Of a DNA stretch of 64,000 bases, positions 44,300-51,729 are shown piece after piece. Source of the DNA: an uncultured Bacteroidia bacterium (GTDB lineage Bacteria > Bacteroidota > Bacteroidia > Bacteroidales > UBA932); contig CADCJX010000006.1 of assembly GCA_902801885.1 (NCBI GenBank), positions 122,045-186,044 on the forward strand, given 5' to 3'. The stretch's first letter is position 1; each line of letters starts with the position of its first letter. The notes beneath the pieces are model-generated. The model saw nothing but the letters and a program-made list of their open reading frames with translations, was not told where the DNA came from and made no database searches. The position numbers and the translations under genes are program-made.

Positions 44300-45874
44300 A
44301 TGAAACGCTATTTCCCTGTACTGATTGCTGTCCTGGGCATAATAGTAGGAGCCCTTTCTGTGGCCACCTACAACACCTGGCTGCAAAAAAAGAATTTCTA
44401 TAAAACCCAGTACGGGGAGTGGCGGAAGCTCAACCTCATCCTGGAACAGGTCGACAAGAACTATGTAGACACCGTCGACAACGAGAAGGTGACCGATGCA
44501 GCCATCGTAGCGGCACTTGCCGAACTGGATCCACATTCGGTCTACATGCCACCGGTGGAACTGGACGCTGCCGAGACCGACCTTGCTGGCAATTTCGACG
44601 GAATCGGAATCCAGTTCAACGTCCCCAATGACACCGCTATCGTCCTGGAAGTCATTCCCGGAGGTCCCTCCGAGAAGGCAGGCCTTCTTCAGGGAGACAG
44701 GATCCTTAAGGTAGGAGACAAGGTGATCGCCGGCGTGAACTTTCCCCAGGACAGCATGGTCCGCAGAATGAAGGGGCCTGCCGGATCAAAAGTCGAAATC
44801 CTTATCGGAAGGGGCAAGGAACAAATCCCCTTCGAAATCACCAGGGGCAAGGTCCCGGTCCACTGTGTCGATGCGGCCTTCATGGTGGACGACACCACTG
44901 CCTACCTGAAGCTCTCCAAGTTCTCCAAGACCACTTACCAGGAAGTCAACCATGCTGCCACGAAGCTCCTCGCACAGGGTATGAAGAAGCTGATTTTCGA
45001 CCTCCGCGACAACAGCGGCGGCTATTTCGACCAGGCACTCCTTCTCGGAAACATGTTCCTTGAGAAGGGAGATGACATCGTCTACATGCAGGGACTCCAC
45101 CGCAAGAAGGAAGATTACAAAGCCGACGGAAGGGGTATATTGAAGGATATTACCTTGGACGTACTGATCAATGAATCAACTGCATCCTCAAGCGAGATCT
45201 TCGCCGGTGCGATCCAGGACAATGACAGGGGCAGGATTATCGGAAGACGTTCCTTCGGAAAGGGCCTCGTCCAGGAGCCTATCTATTTCAACGACGGTTC
45301 AGGAGTCAGGCTGACAGTCGCAAGATTCTACACTCCCTCAGGACGCTGCATCCAGAAACCATATTCAGACGACTACCGCTACGACATCTACAAGCGCTAC
45401 TCCGGCGGGGAGATGTATGATGCAGACAGTATAAAAGTGGACTCCAGCGCGGTCTTCAAGACCGTCGGAGAAAGGACAGTCTATGGCGGCGGTGGAATCA
45501 TTCCGGACATATTCGTTCCTCTGGACACTACCCGTGCCAGCAATTTCTTCATTGCATGCAACCGCAAGACCACCCAGATGAGGTTCGCCTCGGCAATGTT
45601 CGACCGTTACAGGGAATCCTTATCAGGGATAAGCGACTTCGGAGAACTCGAACTTTTCCTCAACAAGATGGACATTCCTTCGAAGTTCCGTCAATATGCT
45701 TCCGCAACCGACGGCATCACCTGTTCGGACCAGGAATGGAAGGATACCGAAAACTACCTGCTTCCCCAGCTCCGCGCCCTTGTAGGACGCTACTCCAAAC
45801 TAGGGGAGGATGCCTTCTACAAACTCTATCTGGGAGTCGATACTACAGTAAAGAAAGCTATTGGATCGGAGTGA
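44300..45874 (+). CDS. S41 family C-terminal processing protease
   Basis: A 524-residue periplasmic CtpA/Prc-type protease. A membrane/signal helix (YFPVLIAVLGIIVGALSVA) precedes a PDZ domain (about 90-180; IVLEVIPGGPSEKAGLLQGD) and the tail-specific protease domain with FDLRDNSGGYFDQALLL, the catalytic serine region NESTASSSEIFAGAIQD and RSFGKGLVQEP containing the catalytic lysine. It cleaves C-terminal tails of envelope proteins. The ATG at 44300 follows the dCMP deaminase TAG by one base. Its end overlaps the convergent regulator gene by 17 bases. Confidence 0.95.
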   Translation: MKRYFPVLIAVLGIIVGALSVATYNTWLQKKNFYKTQYGEWRKLNLILEQVDKNYVDTVDNEKVTDAAIVAALAELDPHSVYMPPVELDAAETDLAGNFDGIGIQFNVPNDTAIVLEVIPGGPSEKAGLLQGDRILKVGDKVIAGVNFPQDSMVRRMKGPAGSKVEILIGRGKEQIPFEITRGKVPVHCVDAAFMVDDTTAYLKLSKFSKTTYQEVNHAATKLLAQGMKKLIFDLRDNSGGYFDQALLLGNMFLEKGDDIVYMQGLHRKKEDYKADGRGILKDITLDVLINESTASSSEIFAGAIQDNDRGRIIGRRSFGKGLVQEPIYFNDGSGVRLTVARFYTPSGRCIQKPYSDDYRYDIYKRYSGGEMYDADSIKVDSSAVFKTVGERTVYGGGGIIPDIFVPLDTTRASNFFIACNRKTTQMRFASAMFDRYRESLSGISDFGELELFLNKMDIPSKFRQYASATDGITCSDQEWKDTENYLLPQLRALVGRYSKLGEDAFYKLYLGVDTTVKKAIGSE

Positions 45875-47015
45875 CGTAGAGTTTTACGTCCTCTGCGCTG
45901 ATCGGATTCCCGCCCAGTATCATCAGGCGTTCCACCACATTGTTCAGCTCACGGATGTTTCCGGGCCAGGTCTTCTCCTGGAGGAGCTTTATGGCTTCTG
46001 GAGAGAACTCCTTGGCCGGCATGCCAGACTCCGTACTTACCTGCTTGATGAAATAATCCACAAGTAGAGGAATGTCATCCTTGCGTTCGTCAAGCGAGGG
46101 GACATTGATGACAATCACACTCAGACGGTGATAAAGGTCCTCCCTGAAATTCCCTTTTTCGATCTCCTTACGCAAGTCTTTGTTCGTGGCAGCGACGACC
46201 CTGACGTCCACGACTATATCCTTGTCGCTTCCGACCCTGGAGAGTTTCTTTTCCTGAAGGACACGCAGGACCTTGGCCTGCGCGGCGAGACTCATGTCTC
46301 CGATTTCATCAAGGAAAAGGGTACCTCCGTCGGCCTGTTCGAACTTTCCCTTATGCTGCTTGATGGCAGAGGTGAAAGACCCTTTCTCATGACCGAATAG
46401 CTCACTCTCAATCAGTTCAGAGGGGATGGCTGCGCAGTTGACTTCGATGTAGGGCATCCCGCTGCGGGTGCTCTGCTCATAAAGGCTCCTGGCCACGAGC
46501 TCTTTACCGGAGCCGTTGGGGCCTATGATAAGCACCCTGGCATCAGTAGGAGCTACTTTCGTAATCATGTCACGGATGTGTTGCATCGGCTCGGACTCGC
46601 CTATCATCTTCTGGCCATAGACCTTTTTCTTGAGCTGTCGGTTCTCCTTTACAATGCTGACCTTGTCGGTAGCATTCTTTATGGTAATCAAGATCCGGTT
46701 GAGATCCAAGGGCTTCTGGATGAAATCAAAGGCTCCTTTCTTGATGCACTCCACGGCTGTCTCGATGTCACCGTGGCCTGAGATCATTACGACAGCGGAG
46801 TCGACTCCGTCAGCCACGATCTTCTCAAGGACCTCAGTTCCGTCCATCCCGGGCATCTTGATGTCGCAGAAAATCACATCGAACTTTTCCTTGTCAACCT
46901 TGGCAAGGGCGGAAGGCCCGTCCTCTGCTACATCCACATCATAACCTTCGTCACCAAGGATCTCCTTGAGGGAATTCCTGATGGCCCTTTCATCGTCAAC
47001 TATGAGAATCTTCAT
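45858..47015 (-). CDS. sigma-54 activator response regulator lacking a DNA-binding domain
   Basis: A 385-residue NtrC-family regulator. The receiver domain (1-120) has the acidic pocket VDDE and phosphoacceptor Asp51 in FCDIKMPGMDG; the AAA+ domain has Walker A IIGPNGSGKELVARS, the L1 loop HEKGSFTSAIKQ where most activators have GAFTGA, and Walker B GGTLFLDEIGD. The protein ends at the R-finger/linker region (NIRELNNVVERLMILGGNP) without the Fis-type helix-turn-helix of about 70 residues. It would activate sigma-54 RNA polymerase from solution, as FlgR does. No histidine kinase is adjacent. The start at 47015 is preferred over 47036, which lies too close to the -7 box. Confidence 0.88.
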   Translation of the reverse strand: MKILIVDDERAIRNSLKEILGDEGYDVDVAEDGPSALAKVDKEKFDVIFCDIKMPGMDGTEVLEKIVADGVDSAVVMISGHGDIETAVECIKKGAFDFIQKPLDLNRILITIKNATDKVSIVKENRQLKKKVYGQKMIGESEPMQHIRDMITKVAPTDARVLIIGPNGSGKELVARSLYEQSTRSGMPYIEVNCAAIPSELIESELFGHEKGSFTSAIKQHKGKFEQADGGTLFLDEIGDMSLAAQAKVLRVLQEKKLSRVGSDKDIVVDVRVVAATNKDLRKEIEKGNFREDLYHRLSVIVINVPSLDERKDDIPLLVDYFIKQVSTESGMPAKEFSPEAIKLLQEKTWPGNIRELNNVVERLMILGGNPISAEDVKLYVTPIQ

Positions 47016-47043
47016 TTCGGATTGTTTTTCATTCACTCTTTAT

Positions 47044-47051
47044 GCAAATAT
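47044..47051 (-). promoter_or_regulatory. candidate -7 box for the sigma-54 activator gene
   Basis: GATATTTG on the minus strand, close to TAnnTTTG, about 29 bases before the chosen start codon. Back-to-back with the cmk promoter, which lies 25 bases to the right on the plus strand. Confidence 0.4.
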
Positions 47052-47075
47052 CGGACATTTTTCTCGGAATTTTGA

Positions 47076-47083
47076 TATTTTTG
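47076..47083 (+). promoter_or_regulatory. -7 box of cmk, nearly leaderless
   Basis: TATTTTTG matches the TAnnTTTG consensus and ends five bases before the cmk ATG (47089). The predicted start site falls at or next to the start codon. No convincing -33 TTTG is visible. Confidence 0.55.
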
Positions 47084-47088
47084 TCTTT

Positions 47089-47775
47089 ATGAACATACCT
47101 GATATCATCATAGCCGTCGACGGCTACTCATCAACCGGCAAGAGCACATTCGCAAAGCTTGTCGCGGAAAAATATTCATTCCTTTACCTCGACTCCGGAG
47201 CGCTCTACAGAGGCGTTACGCTCTACGCCCTGGAGAACGGCCTTATCGATCCCGAAGGGAAGATCGACGATGATGGATTAAGGGCTGCCCTGCCTTCCCT
47301 CGCTTTGGATTTCAGGCCGGAGGGAACCTTCATAGGAGACCGCTGCGTCGAGAAAGAGATCCGTACCCTGGAGGTTTCCAGTCATGTCAGTCCGGTTTCT
47401 GCCATCCCCTTCGTAAGGAATTTCGTTGATGACAGGCTGCATGCCTTCGGCCTTCGCAAGAGGGTCATCATGGACGGCAGGGACATAGGAACGACAGTTT
47501 TCCCCGAAGCCGAGATCAAGATATTCATGATCGCCACACCCGAAGTGAGGGCACAGAGGCGTTTTGACGAAATGAAGGCCAAGGGGCAGGATCCGGTGTT
47601 TGAGGACGTCATGAAGAACCTTCTGGAGAGGGACTATATCGACTCCCACAGGGAGGTATCTCCTCTCTCACGCGCCGATGATGCCTACGTCATGGACAAT
47701 TCCGACATGACTCTCCACGAGGAAACCGTCTGGTTCCAGGGGCTTTGCCAGGGCAAGTTCGGAATCCTTGAATAA
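47089..47775 (+). CDS. cmk: cytidylate kinase
   Basis: A 228-residue CMP/dCMP kinase. P-loop AVDGYSSTGKSTFAKLVA, then YLDSGALYRGVTLYAL, GRDIGTTVFPEAEIKIF, EVRAQRRFDEM and a typical C-terminal end. It phosphorylates CMP and dCMP to the diphosphates. Its stop TAA shares a base with the ispH ATG (TAATG), and this cmk-ispH order is also common in Bacteroidota. Confidence 0.95.
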   Translation: MNIPDIIIAVDGYSSTGKSTFAKLVAEKYSFLYLDSGALYRGVTLYALENGLIDPEGKIDDDGLRAALPSLALDFRPEGTFIGDRCVEKEIRTLEVSSHVSPVSAIPFVRNFVDDRLHAFGLRKRVIMDGRDIGTTVFPEAEIKIFMIATPEVRAQRRFDEMKAKGQDPVFEDVMKNLLERDYIDSHREVSPLSRADDAYVMDNSDMTLHEETVWFQGLCQGKFGILE

Positions 47776-48794
47776 TGGCTCTTTCCGTTGAGATAGAAAA
47801 ACATTCCGGTTTCTGCGGCGGGGTCATAAGGGCTATCGGCCGGGCCGAGAAGTTCCTGGATTCCAACCCGGGAAAGAAGCTCTATTCCCTTGGTGCGATA
47901 GTACATAACGAGGCAGAACTCTCACGCCTCGGGGCCAGGGGGCTGGTTACTATTGGCCATGAAGACATCGGGAATATTCCTGAGCCTGATGAAGAGACAC
48001 TGCTCATCCGTGCCCACGGAGAGCCGCCTGAGACCTACGAACTAGCACGCAAAACCGGCATCGATGTCATCGACTGCACTTGTCCCGTGGTACTGAAACT
48101 GCAGAAAGACATCCGTGACGCATATTTTCGACTTCAAGCCATCAAGGCAGGTCAGGCTAGCGAGACCACTGCCACCCTCGGCACGTTAAGAGGGGGGACC
48201 GGAGCGGAACGAAGTGGAGCGAACGGTGGGGCCGAGAGGAGCGAGGCGGTCGAGCAGTCTGGACCTGCCTTGACGGCGAAAGGGCAAGTATTAGTTTTCG
48301 GGAAGATCGGTCACGCGGAAGTACTGGGGCTGCTGGGACAGGTCGGAGGCGACGCCGTGGTTATTGAGAACATGGGCATGCTCCTATCCGCCCTTGAAAA
48401 AGGAGAAATCAGGACAGACGTTCCGCTGGAGATCTTCTCCCAGACTACGAAAAGTCCAATTGAATATTCAGAGATCTGCGCTGTCCTCTCTGAAAAGGCC
48501 CAAGCCGGACTGACTGTCCACAACACTATCTGTTCGCAGGTTGCATCAAGGCATGAAGAGCTTTCTTCCTTCGCCCAGTCCCACGACATAATCATTTTCG
48601 TATCAGGGGCTTCCAGTTCAAACGGGAAAGTCCTGTGCGACCTTTGCAGGTCGAGGAATCCAAGGACCTATCACATCTCTTCTCCTGACGACATCGACCC
48701 GGCCTGGTTCGGTCCCGACGACAGGGTCGGCATCTGCGGAGCCACCTCTACCCCACGCTGGCTTCTCGAGCAAGTCGCGGAAGCTGTGCGCTAA
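47775..48794 (+). CDS. ispH: 4-hydroxy-3-methylbut-2-enyl diphosphate reductase with inserted repeat
   Basis: A 339-residue IspH, the [4Fe-4S] enzyme that makes IPP and DMAPP in the last step of the MEP pathway. The three iron-sulfur cysteines are in SGFCGGVIRAIGRAE, DVIDCTCPVVLKLQK and HNTICSQVASRHEEL; RAHGEPPETY and GKIGHAEVLGLLGQ are conserved. Homologues in Bacteroides are about 290 residues; the excess is the stretch of about 47 residues (122-168), rich in Gly, Ala, Glu, Arg and Ser, encoded by the repeat at 48138-48277. It sits in a surface loop between KDIRDAY and GQVLVFGKIGH, outside the catalytic motifs, so activity is probably kept. Confidence 0.93.
   Translation: MALSVEIEKHSGFCGGVIRAIGRAEKFLDSNPGKKLYSLGAIVHNEAELSRLGARGLVTIGHEDIGNIPEPDEETLLIRAHGEPPETYELARKTGIDVIDCTCPVVLKLQKDIRDAYFRLQAIKAGQASETTATLGTLRGGTGAERSGANGGAERSEAVEQSGPALTAKGQVLVFGKIGHAEVLGLLGQVGGDAVVIENMGMLLSALEKGEIRTDVPLEIFSQTTKSPIEYSEICAVLSEKAQAGLTVHNTICSQVASRHEELSSFAQSHDIIIFVSGASSSNGKVLCDLCRSRNPRTYHISSPDDIDPAWFGPDDRVGICGATSTPRWLLEQVAEAVR
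48138..48277 (+). repeat. in-frame palindromic repeat element, copy B (in ispH)
   Basis: Inverted arms GCCATCAAGGCAGGTC (48138-48153) and GACCTGCCTTGACGGC (48262-48277) pair at 15 of 16 positions. The core starts GCCACCCTCGGCAC and includes GGGGGGACCGGAGCGGAACG; relative to copy A it has one 3-base insertion and about five substitutions in 66 aligned bases. It is read in the plus direction as ispH residues 122-168 (…ERSGANGGAERSEAVEQ…) without a stop. Confidence 0.87.
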
Positions 48795-48800
48795 AGTATA

Positions 48801-48832
48801 TTTGGAAGAAAAGTCGCAAATAATTAAATTTG
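48801..48832 (+). promoter_or_regulatory. promoter of efp
   Basis: TTTG at 48801-48804, a 20-base spacer and TAAATTTG at 48825-48832 match the Bacteroidota promoter. The efp ATG is at 48868. Confidence 0.8.
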
Positions 48833-48867
48833 CATGATTGAATATTAGAATTTTAACTCATTAGTAT

Positions 48868-49434
48868 ATGGCAACAACTGCAGATTTCAAGAACGGACTG
48901 TTCATCAACTACAACGGCAAGCCTTGCCAGGTAGTCTATTTCCAGCATGTAAAACCGGGCAAGGGCCCTGCTTTCGTCAAGACGAAGCTCCGCAACCTTG
49001 AGAACGGAAGGATCCTCGAGAACACTTTCACCGCCGGTATGAAGATCGATGTCATCACCGTCGAAAGGCGTCCCTACCAGTTCCTCTATTCAGATGAGGA
49101 CGGATTCAACTTCATGCATGAGGAGACTTACGAGCAGATCCATCTCCCTCACGACGTGGTCGAGAATGCCGACCTCATGAAAGAAGGCCAGCATGTGGAG
49201 ATGATGTTCGTACTCGAGCCTGAGGAGAGGTGCCTCACCTGCGAGCTCCCTACCTATGTCGAGCTTGAGGTCACCTACGCCGAACCCGCAGTCAAGGGCA
49301 ACACAGCTTCCACCAGCGCTCTCAAGGAAGTCACCCTGGAGACCGGTGCAAAGGTGATGGTTCCGCTCTTCATCAACCAGGGAGAGAAGATCACCGTCAA
49401 CACTTCCGACCGCAGCTACGGCCAGAGGGTCTAG
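48868..49434 (+). CDS. efp: elongation factor P
   Basis: A 188-residue EF-P, which relieves ribosome stalling at polyproline. The KOW-like N-terminal domain has the tip loop HVKPGKGPAF with Lys32 at the position that is modified in many bacteria; two OB domains follow, ending in EKITVNTSDRSYGQRV. No EpmA or EarP gene is visible in the window, so the type of modification is unknown. Monocistronic: own promoter and terminator. Confidence 0.96.
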   Translation: MATTADFKNGLFINYNGKPCQVVYFQHVKPGKGPAFVKTKLRNLENGRILENTFTAGMKIDVITVERRPYQFLYSDEDGFNFMHEETYEQIHLPHDVVENADLMKEGQHVEMMFVLEPEERCLTCELPTYVELEVTYAEPAVKGNTASTSALKEVTLETGAKVMVPLFINQGEKITVNTSDRSYGQRV

Positions 49435-49451
49435 GAACAATAGCTAATCAC

Positions 49452-49487
49452 AAAAAAACGGGTGGATGATTGTCCACCCGTTTTTTG
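49452..49487 (+). terminator. intrinsic terminator after efp
   Basis: AAAAAAACGGGTGGA, loop TGATT, then GTCCACCCGTTTTTTG: a strong 8-pair GC stem flanked by A and T tracts. The TTG at 49470-49472 in its loop is positioned as a -33 element for the next gene. Confidence 0.9.
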
Positions 49488-49499
49488 TAATTATCTTTG
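49470..49499 (+). promoter_or_regulatory. promoter of the C69/sialidase-like gene, embedded in the efp terminator
   Basis: TTG at 49470-49472 (terminator loop), a 19-base spacer and TATCTTTG at 49492-49499. The ATG at 49505 begins five bases later, so the transcript is probably leaderless. Confidence 0.6.
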
Positions 49500-49504
49500 G
49501 GAAT

Positions 49505-51697
49505 ATGAGCAACTTATTACTGGCCATCCTTTTAAGTTTCGGAATTATCGCCGGTTCCAAGGCGACGACGGACGGATATGTCTATCTTGGGCACAATGTG
49601 GACTTGAGCGGAGAAAAGATGCTGAACATCTACAATGTACCCCCTTCAAAAAACGGGATGGCCGGATTGTGGTTCGAATTCCCTGGCCGGATCGATGACA
49701 GCTATGTCAACGAAAACGGAGTTTGCATAGCTTCGCACGAAACACCTTCAATGGAAAATGGCCGTGCAGGCAGACATTTGTACAAGTTACAGACAAAGGC
49801 TTTCAGGAAGGCCAGGAGCGCAAGGGAAGCAGTAAGGATCATAGGGACGGGACTAAGATGGAAGGCTTGCCAAGAGTCCGGCAGAACCTTTCTGATAGCC
49901 GACTCAAGGGAAGGCTGGGTCCTCTCAGTAGTAAAGGGCCGGACATGGGTGGCCCAAAGGGTCCCGGACGACGAGATCATGATCATCTCCGGAAGATTCA
50001 ACATCCAGGAGACAGACCTTAGGGACACAGCAAATTTCATTGGCAGCAAGAGACTGGCCCGGAAGGCCAGAAGGGAGGGATGGAATTTCGCAAAAACATA
50101 TTCGGCACCATCTATCTTGCCCAGTCCTGAGTACACCGAAGCCTATGCAAAAGCCAGGAAACTCTTTTTCGGAGACAGCCTGAGTCTGGAGGAAGCTCCT
50201 TTTTCCGGCAGACCTGTGAGGAAGTTCCATCGGAGGGACCTGTCCAAATTGCTTTCTGATGCCCCTATTCATAACGAGAATACTGCACTCACTACAATAT
50301 TCACCCTCAATCCAAACTATCCTGCCGCGAAAGGCACAGTGATCTGGGTCGGGTTCCCGGGCCAGGATGCTGCCAACCATAACCAGTGGACTATATTCAC
50401 GAAGTCTCCCGAATCCTGCCATCGGTACGACGACGCCTCCACGGCGATGGACAGGCATTTCCTGGACACCGGCGGTTTCAGGGAACGTTGGCCCGAACAT
50501 TTCTACTGGCACTATCTATTTCCCGAGACCAACATCAATGTCATTCCCCATGACCACACTGTCTACGTCCCTGAGAGTCAGCGTGGTGGGCATGACTCAT
50601 TCAACGACCACTTCCATGTCCTCGGAGACGAAAAGAGAGGGTTGCTTCATGCTTTCTGGACTCAGGGATCGTACGAGGCTGCGGATGACGAGAAGGTGGT
50701 GTACTCCAGCAGCGCAGACGGAGGAAAAACCTGGACGGAGCCGGTCATGATCGCTGGTTCGCCTTCCATCGAAGACCCGCAACCTGTGGCTGCCTGGCAA
50801 CAGCCAATGATCAGCAGGAGCGGGAGGCTCTACTGCCTGTGGAACCAAGAAACTACTGTAAAGAAACATCTATGCGGCCTCATGTTCGGCAGATACTCAG
50901 ATGACGGCGGAAAGACTTGGAGCAAGCCGGAACAAGTACCCTTCCCCATCAGGTTCAAGGCTGATCCTGAAGACCCTTCAGTCCCTCCGACCTGGTGCAT
51001 GTGGCAGAGGCCCCTTCGTCTCGGGAAGGATGGACGCTACATTGCAGGCTGCTCACGTTACGGCTCCGACGGCATAAGCAAGGTGGAATTCTGGCAATAC
51101 GAGAACATTGATGAGGATCCGGAGATAAAGAATATCAGAATCTCATTTTTCAATACGGACGAGGATGCATTCGACGCTGGTAAGGTTACAAACGACCACG
51201 ACTATTCCCCTAGGGATGGCCATAGAGTAGAGGAAGCATGCTTGACCGGACTCCCGGACGGAAGGCTTTTCGCCGTAATGCGCACGACTATAGGTCATCC
51301 TATCTGGTCCGTCAGTTCTGACGATGGCGAAACCTGGAGCAGGCCCGAGATCCTACGTATGAGAGATGATGGGGAACCTATCCTGCAGCCATGTTCCCCT
51401 TGCCCGATCTACGACTACGAAGGCCCTGAAGCCAGAAGCGGAAAGTACTTCCTGATGGTACACAACACCTTCGACTTCAATGGTTTGACATCCTACCAGA
51501 ACCGCGGTCCAGTCTACAAACTGGACGGGGAGTTCGTCCCTGGGGCCCACCAGCCTGTATGGTTCGAAGAGGCAGGCATATTCTCACCTCGGGATTCCGG
51601 GAACTCACTCTACACCAGCTATACTGTCTTTGACCGCGAGGGAGTACTCTGGTTCGGTGACCAGAAATACTACCTCTTCGGTAAGAAGATGCGGTGA
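49505..51697 (+). CDS. C69 dipeptidase-like domain fused to a sialidase-like BNR domain
   Basis: A 730-residue chimera. Residues 1 to about 320 resemble family C69 (PepD) Ntn-hydrolases: GSKATTDGYVYLGHNVDLSG, then WVAQRVPDDEIMIISGRF and NIQETDLRD. In C69 enzymes the catalytic cysteine lies 13 residues before the glycine of ATxDG; here that position is Ser11 and no cysteine is near, within a hydrophobic N-terminus (MSNLLLAILLSFGIIAGS). From about residue 340 the protein is sialidase/neuraminidase-like, with Asp-box repeats SADGGKTWTEP, SDDGGKTWSKP and SDDGETWSRP. The first part may be inactive or use serine. The second could act on or bind glycans. An upstream in-frame ATG at 49466 lies inside the efp terminator and is rejected. 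Confidence 0.72.
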   Translation: MSNLLLAILLSFGIIAGSKATTDGYVYLGHNVDLSGEKMLNIYNVPPSKNGMAGLWFEFPGRIDDSYVNENGVCIASHETPSMENGRAGRHLYKLQTKAFRKARSAREAVRIIGTGLRWKACQESGRTFLIADSREGWVLSVVKGRTWVAQRVPDDEIMIISGRFNIQETDLRDTANFIGSKRLARKARREGWNFAKTYSAPSILPSPEYTEAYAKARKLFFGDSLSLEEAPFSGRPVRKFHRRDLSKLLSDAPIHNENTALTTIFTLNPNYPAAKGTVIWVGFPGQDAANHNQWTIFTKSPESCHRYDDASTAMDRHFLDTGGFRERWPEHFYWHYLFPETNINVIPHDHTVYVPESQRGGHDSFNDHFHVLGDEKRGLLHAFWTQGSYEAADDEKVVYSSSADGGKTWTEPVMIAGSPSIEDPQPVAAWQQPMISRSGRLYCLWNQETTVKKHLCGLMFGRYSDDGGKTWSKPEQVPFPIRFKADPEDPSVPPTWCMWQRPLRLGKDGRYIAGCSRYGSDGISKVEFWQYENIDEDPEIKNIRISFFNTDEDAFDAGKVTNDHDYSPRDGHRVEEACLTGLPDGRLFAVMRTTIGHPIWSVSSDDGETWSRPEILRMRDDGEPILQPCSPCPIYDYEGPEARSGKYFLMVHNTFDFNGLTSYQNRGPVYKLDGEFVPGAHQPVWFEEAGIFSPRDSGNSLYTSYTVFDREGVLWFGDQKYYLFGKKMR

Positions 51698-51715
51698 AAA
51701 GAAGTGAAATAATGC

Positions 51716-51723
51716 TATATTTG
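51716..51723 (+). promoter_or_regulatory. -7 box of dnaX, nearly leaderless
   Basis: TATATTTG, an exact TAnnTTTG match, ends six bases before the dnaX ATG at 51730. No clear -33 element is seen. Confidence 0.55.
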
Positions 51724-51729
51724 TATGTT

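Noticed and set aside
49466-49504. An earlier ATG at 49466 for the C69/sialidase-like gene
   Set aside because: It starts within the efp terminator stem and upstream of a strong -7 box, so 49505 is the better start.
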